Assembly (NCBI GenBank): GCA_002389295.1
Contig: DGOE01000119.1
Span: 1 to 14,775 of the forward strand
Length of the DNA stretch: 14,775 bases
Source of the DNA: Flavobacteriales bacterium UBA4474
GTDB taxonomy: Bacteria > Bacteroidota > Bacteroidia > Flavobacteriales_D > Sanyastnellaceae
Direction of reading: 5' to 3'
How positions within the stretch are numbered: the first letter of the stretch is position 1; each line of letters opens with the position of its first letter. The notes under the pieces were generated by a model. It was not told the origin of the DNA and did not search any database. It saw only the letters and a program-made list of their open reading frames with translations. Shown here piece by piece: positions 7,418 to 13,729 of the stretch. Both the position numbers and the translations under genes were made by a program.

Positions 7418-7934
7418 CCGGATCACTGTCCTGAGTAAGCGTGCCCACTCATGGAGACGCTGGGCACAGCTGACTGCCGCAGGTTTTGTGGCCGTTGTCC
7501 TGGTTTCAGGATGCGGGCAACCTGCTGACGCGTTCGATGCCACCCCCGGCAAGTTTGATTTCTCTGCGGACAGCACGCGGATCATGGAACGCATGGCCTT
7601 TCAGGAAGCAGCCTGGTCTTCGGGAGACGTGGAAGGCTTCATGTCGGCTTACTGGCGCTCTGATAGCTTGCTCTTTGTGGGGAGCAGGGGACCATCTTTT
7701 GGATGGCAAACCACGTTGGACAATTACCGAACGTCATACCCCACTGCTGATGCCATGGGGGCGTTGACGTTTGAAGTCAAGGATGTGCAGCCCGCGGGGA
7801 CAGACTACGCCCTGATGCTCGGCGCTTGGCGGCTTGAAAGGCCCGCCGGTCTGGATACTTTGTCGGGCTGGTTCAGCCTGGTGTGGCAGCGAATGGACGG
7901 TGACTGGGTCATCGTGCGCGACCATTCGAGCTGA
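7410..7934 (+). CDS. Putative lipoprotein with DUF4440/SnoaL-like (NTF2-fold) domain
   Basis: A 174-residue protein with a basic N-terminus, a hydrophobic stretch at about 21-32 and a lipobox LVSGC with Cys35 as the predicted lipidated residue, so it should be a membrane-anchored lipoprotein. The mature part (about 55-174) matches the DUF4440/SnoaL-like NTF2 fold: a helix with AAWSSGDVEGFMSAYW, then SDSLLFVGSRG, a GW...LDNYR segment, MGALTFEV, and a closing WVIVRDHSS, which fits the usual DHTS-type end of the family. These small folds serve as ligand-binding domains or enzymes; no specific function can be assigned. I chose the ATG at 7410, which overlaps ychF by 8 nt and gives a proper signal sequence; the longer open frame from 7296 would bury it. 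It is probably co-transcribed with ychF. The stop is 43 nt from the convergent divIC stop. Confidence 0.86.
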   Translation: MSDRITVLSKRAHSWRRWAQLTAAGFVAVVLVSGCGQPADAFDATPGKFDFSADSTRIMERMAFQEAAWSSGDVEGFMSAYWRSDSLLFVGSRGPSFGWQTTLDNYRTSYPTADAMGALTFEVKDVQPAGTDYALMLGAWRLERPAGLDTLSGWFSLVWQRMDGDWVIVRDHSS

Positions 7935-7952
7935 TTCACTGCGGGGTGACCC

Positions 7953-7968
7953 GAAAGTCTGAAAGTCT
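7953..7968 (+). repeat. Tandem duplication of an 8-mer between convergent genes
   Basis: GAAAGTCT occurs twice back to back in the 43-nt gap between the lipoprotein gene and the divIC-like gene. It is probably a local slippage duplication. No terminator hairpin is visible in the gap. Confidence 0.6.
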
Positions 7969-7977
7969 CGTTGAAAA

Positions 7978-8277
7978 TCAACGAAAGATGTAGACGTCTT
8001 CGTTGGGCTTGTGCATGTAGTACTCCTCCCGGGCGTGCCGCTCTTTGGCAGCGGGTCTGTCCGTGATTTCTGCCAATTGCAGGTCGAGTCCAAGGATATC
8101 TTGTTGCGTATCCGCAATGCGCGATTCGATGTGATGCCGCTCCAGCCGCGTTTCAATCATGCGCATGACGTCAACTTCGGCAAAAGTGCACGTCCAGAGA
8201 ACGAACAAGCCAAAGCTCAGGGCGTATCGGTTGATTTCCCTGAGCCTGTCGGCGATGTCATACAATCGATCCAGCAT
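7978..8277 (-). CDS. Septum formation initiator family protein (DivIC/FtsB-like)
   Basis: A 99-residue bitopic membrane protein: short cytoplasmic N-terminus, one hydrophobic segment at about 18-33, then a coiled coil at about 39-72 on the periplasmic side. The C-terminus reads HAREEYYMHKPNEDVYIF, which matches the family's 'ARE.Y.M...NE.vy' ending. DivIC/FtsB proteins join FtsL and DivIB/FtsQ in the divisome and help activate septal peptidoglycan synthesis. The predicted start is the ATG at 8277, since the codon before it is TTG and the ATG overlaps the clpC stop by one base (TGATG). Length and layout are typical for Bacteroidota members. The family is assigned by the C-terminal motif and topology; the sequence is too short to separate DivIC from FtsB. 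Coupling to clpC is discussed in the findings. Confidence 0.85.
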   Translation of the reverse strand: MLDRLYDIADRLREINRYALSFGLFVLWTCTFAEVDVMRMIETRLERHHIESRIADTQQDILGLDLQLAEITDRPAAKERHAREEYYMHKPNEDVYIFR

Positions 8278-10919
8278 CAACCCTTGTCGTCAGTGCTGTC
8301 ATCGGCGGTCTCTTCGGTGCCTTCTTCAGCATTGCTGTCTTCAGGGGTGTCAGAGGTAGGCGCTTTCTTGGTGGACTTCTTCTTGGCCTTGGGTTTCGGC
8401 GCTTTGATGATGCGGATGGCCAGTTCCTCCTGGCCTTCCATGGCATCACCTTCAATGCGGTCACCCTCCATCAATTGGCTGCTGATGATCTCTTCTGCGA
8501 GCGGGTCCTCCAGGTACTTCTGCAGTGCCCTGCGCAGGGGACGCGCCCCGAATTTCTCATCGTACCCCTTGTCCACGAGGAAGTCCTTGGCAGCGTCAGT
8601 CAGTGAGATGCTGTATCCCAGGTCTTCAATGCGGCTGTACAATTTGCTCAGTTCGAGGTCAATGATGCGGTGGATGTCATCGCGGTTGAGGCTGTTGAAG
8701 ACGATGACGTCATCAATCCTGTTCAAGAACTCTGGCGCAAAAGCCCGTTTGAGGGCGTTTTGAATAACGCCTCGGCGGTCATCTCCTTCCTTGCTCTGCT
8801 TGGTGGAGGTTGAGAATCCAACCCCGGTACCAAAGTCCTGCAATTGGCGTGCGCCAATGTTGGAGGTCATGATGATGATCGTGTTCCTGAAATCTATCCT
8901 GCGCCCGAGGCTGTCGGTCAATTGCCCGTCATCCAAAGCCTGCAGGAGCAGGTTGAAGACGTCGGGGTGGGCCTTCTCGATTTCGTCGAGGAGCACGATG
9001 GAGTAGGGCTTGCGGCGCACCTTTTCGGTGAGCTGACCGCCTTCTTCATACCCCACGTATCCCGGAGGTGCACCCACGAGCCTGCTCACGGCGAACTTCT
9101 CCATGTACTCGCTCATGTCGATGCGGATGAGGGCCTCTTCCGAATCAAACAGGTTTTTGGCGAGCTCCTTGGCGAGTTGGGTTTTACCCACACCCGTAGG
9201 ACCGAGGAAAATGAACGATCCAACGGGTTTGCTGGGGTCCTTCAGACCTGCACGGTTCCGCTTGATGGCGCGGACCACTTGGCGCACGGCATCGGTTTGG
9301 CCGATGACCTTGTCACCCATGTCGTCCTCCATGCGGGTCAGCTTGCCGCTTTCTTTTTCGGCGATGCGCTGCACGGGAATGCCCGTCATCATGGCCACAA
9401 CTTCCTCCACGTGATCCGCAGTGACGGTGACGCGATGGGTTTTGGTGTCCTCTTCCCACTTCTGCTTGGCTGCAGCCAGCTTTTCGGACAGTTGACGCTC
9501 CGAATCCCGCAACCGTGCAGCTTCTTCGTACTTCTGGCTGCGCACCACGCGGTTCTTCTCCTCCTTGACCTGCTCGATTTCTTGCTCGATATCGATGATT
9601 TCTTGGGGGACGTTGATGTTGTTGAGGTGCACCCGGCTGCCTACTTCGTCGAGGGCGTCGATGGCCTTGTCTGGAAGGTGGCGGTCGGTGATGTAGCGCG
9701 ATGTGAGCGAAACGCAGCTCTTGATGGCATCATCGGTGTAGTTGACCGAGTGGTGTTCCTCGTACTTGTCCTTGATGTTGTTGAGGATCTCGATGGTTTC
9801 CTCCACGCTCGTGGGCTCCACCAGCACTTTTTGGAACCGGCGCTCCAAGGCCCCGTCCTTTTCGATGTGCTGCCTGTATTCATCCAGGGTGGTGGCACCG
9901 ATGCATTGAATTTCACCCCGCGCCAATGCGGGCTTGAACATGTTGGATGCATCCAAAGAGCCACTGGCACCGCCCGCACCTACAATGGTGTGGATTTCGT
10001 CGATGAAGAGAATGACGTCAAGGCTCTTTTCGAGCTCGTTCATGACGGCCTTCATGCGCTCCTCGAACTGTCCGCGGTATTTGGTACCGGCGACCAAGGA
10101 GGCCACGTCGAGTGTAACGACACGCTTGCCAAACAACACCCGAGAGACTTTCTTCTCTACGATGCGGATGGCGAGGCCTTCTGCGATGGCACTTTTACCC
10201 ACCCCGGGCTCTCCAATGAGAATGGGGTTGTTCTTCTTGCGACGCGCCAGCACTTGGCTGACCCTTTCGATTTCTTTTTCTCGTCCGACGATGGCGTCCA
10301 GTTTGCCTTCTTCCGCCATGGAAGTCAGGTCCCTTCCGAAATTGTCCAGGACGGGCGTTTTGCTCTTGCTGTCCGACTTGGTGCCTGTGCCCCGACCGGA
10401 CCCGCCTGAGCCGCCCCTCGGTTCGTCCTCATCGTCTGCCATGCCGGGAAACTCGGCACGGGGACCCGTGCTTTCTCCGCCGTCAGAGAGGATGCTTTCG
10501 AATTCTTGCTTGGCCTCGTCGTAATCCACGTTGAGGGCGAGCAGCGCCTTGGTGGCGACGTTGTTTTCGTCTTTCAAGATGGACAGCAGCAAGTGCTCCG
10601 TACCAATGACCGGACTTTTAAAGGTCTTGGCCTCGAGGTAGGTGATCTTCAAAATCTTCTCCGCTTGCTTCACAAGGGGGATGTTCCCGGGATTGCCCGC
10701 TTGAACAGTGGTGGGAGATATGCTGCCCTCGACCATCTTCCGCAGGCGCGGCAGGTCTACGTTGAGTCCTTCCAGAATGCGGATGGCAGTGCCTTCCCCT
10801 TCACGGATGATCCCCAACAAGAGGTGTTCAACTCCGATGTAGTTGTGCCCCAGCCGAAGGGCTTCTTCGCGGCTGTAAGTGATGACGTCCTTCACGCGTG
10901 GTGAGAATTTAGCGTCCAT
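8277..10919 (-). CDS. clpC: ATP-dependent Clp protease ATP-binding subunit ClpC
   Basis: An 880-residue Hsp100 unfoldase with two AAA+ rings that feeds substrates to ClpP in the cytoplasm. The Clp N-domain repeat pair is at about 1-145. A Gly/Ser/acidic linker follows at about 147-187. AAA-1 has Walker A GEPGVGKS at 236-243 and Walker B FIDE at 305-308; pore residues include KYRG at 280-283. The middle domain with a UVR-type coiled coil (about 450-482, YEEAARLRDSE) separates ClpC from ClpB and ClpA. AAA-2 has Walker A GPTGVGKT at 573-580, Walker B LLDE at 643-646, and GYVGYEEGG near 620-628. VGF at 700-702 fits the ClpP-docking loop. A low-complexity tail follows at about 838-880, first Lys-rich then acidic. 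The ATG at 10919 gives the normal N-terminus. The gene diverges from gyrA and is coupled to a divIC-like gene downstream. No CIRCE element or CtsR-type repeat was seen upstream. Confidence 0.97.
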   Translation of the reverse strand: MDAKFSPRVKDVITYSREEALRLGHNYIGVEHLLLGIIREGEGTAIRILEGLNVDLPRLRKMVEGSISPTTVQAGNPGNIPLVKQAEKILKITYLEAKTFKSPVIGTEHLLLSILKDENNVATKALLALNVDYDEAKQEFESILSDGGESTGPRAEFPGMADDEDEPRGGSGGSGRGTGTKSDSKSKTPVLDNFGRDLTSMAEEGKLDAIVGREKEIERVSQVLARRKKNNPILIGEPGVGKSAIAEGLAIRIVEKKVSRVLFGKRVVTLDVASLVAGTKYRGQFEERMKAVMNELEKSLDVILFIDEIHTIVGAGGASGSLDASNMFKPALARGEIQCIGATTLDEYRQHIEKDGALERRFQKVLVEPTSVEETIEILNNIKDKYEEHHSVNYTDDAIKSCVSLTSRYITDRHLPDKAIDALDEVGSRVHLNNINVPQEIIDIEQEIEQVKEEKNRVVRSQKYEEAARLRDSERQLSEKLAAAKQKWEEDTKTHRVTVTADHVEEVVAMMTGIPVQRIAEKESGKLTRMEDDMGDKVIGQTDAVRQVVRAIKRNRAGLKDPSKPVGSFIFLGPTGVGKTQLAKELAKNLFDSEEALIRIDMSEYMEKFAVSRLVGAPPGYVGYEEGGQLTEKVRRKPYSIVLLDEIEKAHPDVFNLLLQALDDGQLTDSLGRRIDFRNTIIIMTSNIGARQLQDFGTGVGFSTSTKQSKEGDDRRGVIQNALKRAFAPEFLNRIDDVIVFNSLNRDDIHRIIDLELSKLYSRIEDLGYSISLTDAAKDFLVDKGYDEKFGARPLRRALQKYLEDPLAEEIISSQLMEGDRIEGDAMEGQEELAIRIIKAPKPKAKKKSTKKAPTSDTPEDSNAEEGTEETADDSTDDKG

Positions 10920-10933
10920 GTTTTATCAGAAAA

Positions 10934-10946
10934 GGGGAAAATCCCC
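10934..10946 (-). promoter_or_regulatory. Small perfect hairpin in the clpC leader
   Basis: On the + strand GGGGA at 10934-10938 pairs with TCCCC at 10942-10946 around a 3-nt loop. It lies 14 nt upstream of the clpC ATG and downstream of the predicted -7 element, so it would be in the transcript leader. It could be an operator or an RNA hairpin affecting initiation; no T-run follows, so it does not look like a terminator. Confidence 0.45.
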
Positions 10947-10953
10947 GAGCTAT

Positions 10954-10981
10954 CAAATCTATCGCACCCACTTGTGTCCAA
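10954..10981 (-). promoter_or_regulatory. Predicted Bacteroidota-type promoter for clpC
   Basis: Read on the - strand, TAGATTTG (10961-10954) is a perfect TAnnTTTG -7 element, and a TTG (10981-10979) lies 17 nt upstream in the -33 position. The -7 element ends 34 nt before the clpC start codon. The position and the match to both elements make this the best supported promoter in the window. Confidence 0.6.
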
Positions 10982-11012
10982 TTTTTTGTAGATGTATGAT
11001 TTTCCACAAGTG
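10969..11012. repeat. Inverted repeat CACTTGTG / CACAAGTG in the clpC-gyrA divergent region
   Basis: The perfect 8-nt arms lie at 10969-10976 and 11005-11012, with centres 36 nt apart. The first arm falls between the -33 and -7 elements of the predicted clpC promoter. This layout would suit a regulator binding two sites, but 8-nt arms can also arise by chance. The 206-nt region 10920-11125 holds nothing else clear. For gyrA I see only imperfect -7 candidates (TATTTTCG at 11072-11079 and CAATTTTG at 11089-11096), neither with a well-placed TTG. Confidence 0.4.
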
Positions 11013-11125
11013 AGCGTGAGCCTTGTTCAAAATACGGGCCAAAGTCAACACCGCCGCGGGTTGGCATGCGGTATTTTCGCGTAAGGCGCAATTTTGGGCC
11101 GTAAAAGGCGTGTAGCACTGACAAC

Positions 11126-13657
11126 ATGGCAGAAGGAGAGAAGATAATCCCGATTTCGATTGAGGATGAGATGAAGTCGGCCTACATCGATTATTCGATG
11201 TCGGTCATCGTGTCCCGGGCTTTGCCCGATGTCCGCGATGGACTCAAGCCCGTCCACCGGCGGGTTTTGTTTGGGATGCTTGAATTGGGCGTCCTGTCCA
11301 ACCGGGCCCACAAGAAGTCTGCAAGGATTGTCGGTGAGGTCTTGGGTAAGTACCACCCGCACGGAGACAGCTCTGTGTACGATACGATGGTGCGCTTGGC
11401 CCAGGACTGGTCCATGCGTTACCCCATGGTGGACGGGCAGGGAAACTTCGGCTCCATTGACGGGGACAACCCGGCGGCCATGCGTTACACGGAGGCGCGC
11501 CTGCGGAAAATCGCGGAGGAGATGCTCGCCGATCTCGATAAGGATACGGTGGACCATTCGTTGAACTTCGACGACAGCTTGCAAGAGCCCACGGTGCTGC
11601 CGTCCAAGATTCCCAACCTGCTGGTCAATGGCGCTTCGGGCATTGCGGTAGGTATGGCGACCAACATGCCGCCCCACAATTTAACGGAGGTCATCAATGG
11701 CTGCATTGCCATGATTGACGATCCCGATATCGACGTGGCGGGACTCATGACGCACATACTGGCGCCCGACTTTCCGACGGGAGGTGTGATTTATGGAATG
11801 GAGGGGGTCCGGGATGCCTTTGAAACGGGGCGCGGCCGCGTTATGATGCGCGGAAAGGCCCGATTTGAGGAGACCAGGACAGGGAAGGAGATCATCATTG
11901 TAGAAGAGATTCCTTATCAGGTCAACAAAGCGGACATGGTTCGCAAGGCGGCTGATCTGGTCAATGACAAGAAAATTGAGGGGATTTCTGAAATCCGCGA
12001 CGAGTCAGACCGGAACGGGATGCGCGTGGTGTTTGAGCTCAAGCGCGATGCGATTCCCAATGTGGTATTGAACAAGCTGTACAAGTACACGCAGCTGCAG
12101 ACCAGTTTCTCGGTCAACAACATCGCCTTGGTCAAGGGGCGTCCCCAGCTCCTCAATCTGAAGGAGATGCTCTTCCATTACATCGAGCACCGCCACGATG
12201 TGATTGTTAGGCGCACGCAGTTTGAATTGCGCAAAGCGCAGGAGCGGGCCCACATCCTGCAGGGGTTGATCATCGCGATCGACAACCTTGACGAGGTCAT
12301 CGCCTTGATCCGCGGCAGCCAGACGCCGGAGGATGCGCGCAATGGCCTGATGGAGAAATTCGAGCTCAGCGAGATCCAGGCCCGGGCCATTCTGGACATG
12401 CGCCTGCAGAAGTTGACTGGACTGGAGCGCGACAAATTGCGCGCCGAGTACGATGAGTTGATGGAGCTCATTGGCAGCCTGGAGGCCATCCTCGCCGACA
12501 AGGCGCTGCGCATGGGCATCATCAAGGATGAATTGCTCGAAATGAAGGAGCGTTTCGGAGATGAGCGTCGGTCTCGCATTGAATTCAGCAGCGCTGAGCT
12601 CAGCATTGAGGACATGATTCCCGATGAGCAGGTGGTCATCACCATCAGCCATGCGGGCTACATTAAAAGGACGCGCCTTGCGGAATACAAGGAGCAATCG
12701 CGGGGAGGGGTAGGCTCGAAGGGGGCCGTGACCCGAGATGCGGACTTCATCGAGGAGATTTTCTCAGCGACCAACCACAATTGGCTGCTGATCTTCACCC
12801 AGAAGGGCAGGTGCTTCTGGATGCGGATTTTTGAAGTGCCGGAAGGCTCTCGTACCTCCAAGGGCCGGGCCATTCAGAACTTGATGAACATCGAGTCCGA
12901 TGACAAGGTCATGGCCTACATCCCCGTGCTTGACATCAAGGACCCCGAATACGTCAATGCCCACAATGTGGTGATGTGCACGAAGAAGGGGGTCATCAAA
13001 AAGACCACGCTCGAGGCCTATTCTCGTCCGCGCACCAACGGCATCAATGCAATTACCATCCGCGAGGACGATGAATTGCTGCAAGCCAAGTTGACGGATG
13101 GAAAGAATGAAATCCTCATGGGATTGCGTTCGGGCAAAGCCATCCGATTCCCAGAAGAAAAGGTGCGCGCTGTGGGCCGTACGGCGCAAGGCGTGAAAGG
13201 CGTCACATTGGGCAGTCCGAAGGACGAAGTGGTGGGCATGGTCGTGCTCGTCGATGGTTCCAAGGATATTCTCGTCGTCAGTGCCAATGGATACGGCAAG
13301 CGATCGGCTGTGGATGATTACCGCATCACCAACCGCGGTGGTAAAGGGGTCAAAACCTTGAGCATCACGGAAAAGACGGGCGAACTCGTGGCCATTTTGG
13401 GTGTCACCGATGAGGACGACTTGATGGTGATCAACAAAAGCGGCATCACGATTCGTACCGGTGCCGATGAGCTCCGGACCATGGGGCGTGCCACGCAAGG
13501 CGTTCGCCTGATCAATTTGCGCAAAAACGACTCCATCGCCGCTGTTTGCCGGACGCCCAAATCTGATGAGGAGGAGCCGATTGAAGGCATTGAAGGCGAA
13601 GAAGGAACCCCTGAAAGTGGTGCTTCTCCTGAAGAGGGTGAGGCAACCGAAGAATAA
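11126..13657 (+). CDS. gyrA: DNA gyrase subunit A
   Basis: An 843-residue type IIA topoisomerase subunit that with GyrB introduces negative supercoils. The breakage-reunion part covers about 1-500, with catalytic Tyr121 in AAMRYTEARL. The quinolone pocket reads HPHGDSSVYDTMV, with Ser82 and Asp86 at the positions of E. coli Ser83 and Asp87, so it is the sensitive type at these sites. The C-terminal beta-pinwheel (about 510-805) has repeated blades, for example GKAIRFPEEKVRAVGR and SGITIRTGADELRTMGR. The GyrA box is QSRGGVG at 524-530, a form I know from Bacteroidota GyrA and different from the E. coli QRRGGKG. It separates this gene from parC. An acidic tail rich in Glu and Gly follows from about 812. 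The ATG at 11126 gives the normal start (MAEGEKIIPISIEDEM). No Shine-Dalgarno sequence is seen. A secreted TPR gene follows. Confidence 0.97.
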   Translation: MAEGEKIIPISIEDEMKSAYIDYSMSVIVSRALPDVRDGLKPVHRRVLFGMLELGVLSNRAHKKSARIVGEVLGKYHPHGDSSVYDTMVRLAQDWSMRYPMVDGQGNFGSIDGDNPAAMRYTEARLRKIAEEMLADLDKDTVDHSLNFDDSLQEPTVLPSKIPNLLVNGASGIAVGMATNMPPHNLTEVINGCIAMIDDPDIDVAGLMTHILAPDFPTGGVIYGMEGVRDAFETGRGRVMMRGKARFEETRTGKEIIIVEEIPYQVNKADMVRKAADLVNDKKIEGISEIRDESDRNGMRVVFELKRDAIPNVVLNKLYKYTQLQTSFSVNNIALVKGRPQLLNLKEMLFHYIEHRHDVIVRRTQFELRKAQERAHILQGLIIAIDNLDEVIALIRGSQTPEDARNGLMEKFELSEIQARAILDMRLQKLTGLERDKLRAEYDELMELIGSLEAILADKALRMGIIKDELLEMKERFGDERRSRIEFSSAELSIEDMIPDEQVVITISHAGYIKRTRLAEYKEQSRGGVGSKGAVTRDADFIEEIFSATNHNWLLIFTQKGRCFWMRIFEVPEGSRTSKGRAIQNLMNIESDDKVMAYIPVLDIKDPEYVNAHNVVMCTKKGVIKKTTLEAYSRPRTNGINAITIREDDELLQAKLTDGKNEILMGLRSGKAIRFPEEKVRAVGRTAQGVKGVTLGSPKDEVVGMVVLVDGSKDILVVSANGYGKRSAVDDYRITNRGGKGVKTLSITEKTGELVAILGVTDEDDLMVINKSGITIRTGADELRTMGRATQGVRLINLRKNDSIAAVCRTPKSDEEEPIEGIEGEEGTPESGASPEEGEATEE

Positions 13658-13700
13658 TCTCTTGTGAAACGGAGGGCGATAAGTCTGGCACGGGATGTGC

Positions 13701-13708
13701 TAGATTTG
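13701..13708 (+). promoter_or_regulatory. Bacteroidota -7 promoter element for the TPR gene
   Basis: TAGATTTG matches TAnnTTTG exactly and is identical to the -7 element proposed for clpC. It lies 43 nt after the gyrA stop and 21 nt before the TPR gene ATG. A clear TTG at -33 is not seen. The gene may therefore have its own promoter in addition to read-through from gyrA. Confidence 0.45.
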
Positions 13709-13729
13709 TTGCCGATTCAAGCTAATTAC

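Noticed and set aside
7953..7968. GAAAGTCT tandem duplication as a functional site
   Set aside because: Only two copies of an 8-mer in a short convergent gap; best explained by replication slippage.
8844..10409. 521-codon open frame on the + strand opposite clpC
   Set aside because: It is fully antisense to a canonical ClpC, has no recognisable domain, and its composition follows from the complement of GC-rich codons.
12695..12715. GyrA box QSRGGVG differing from the E. coli form
   Set aside because: I recall the same form in other Bacteroidota GyrA, so it is a lineage feature and not a defect.
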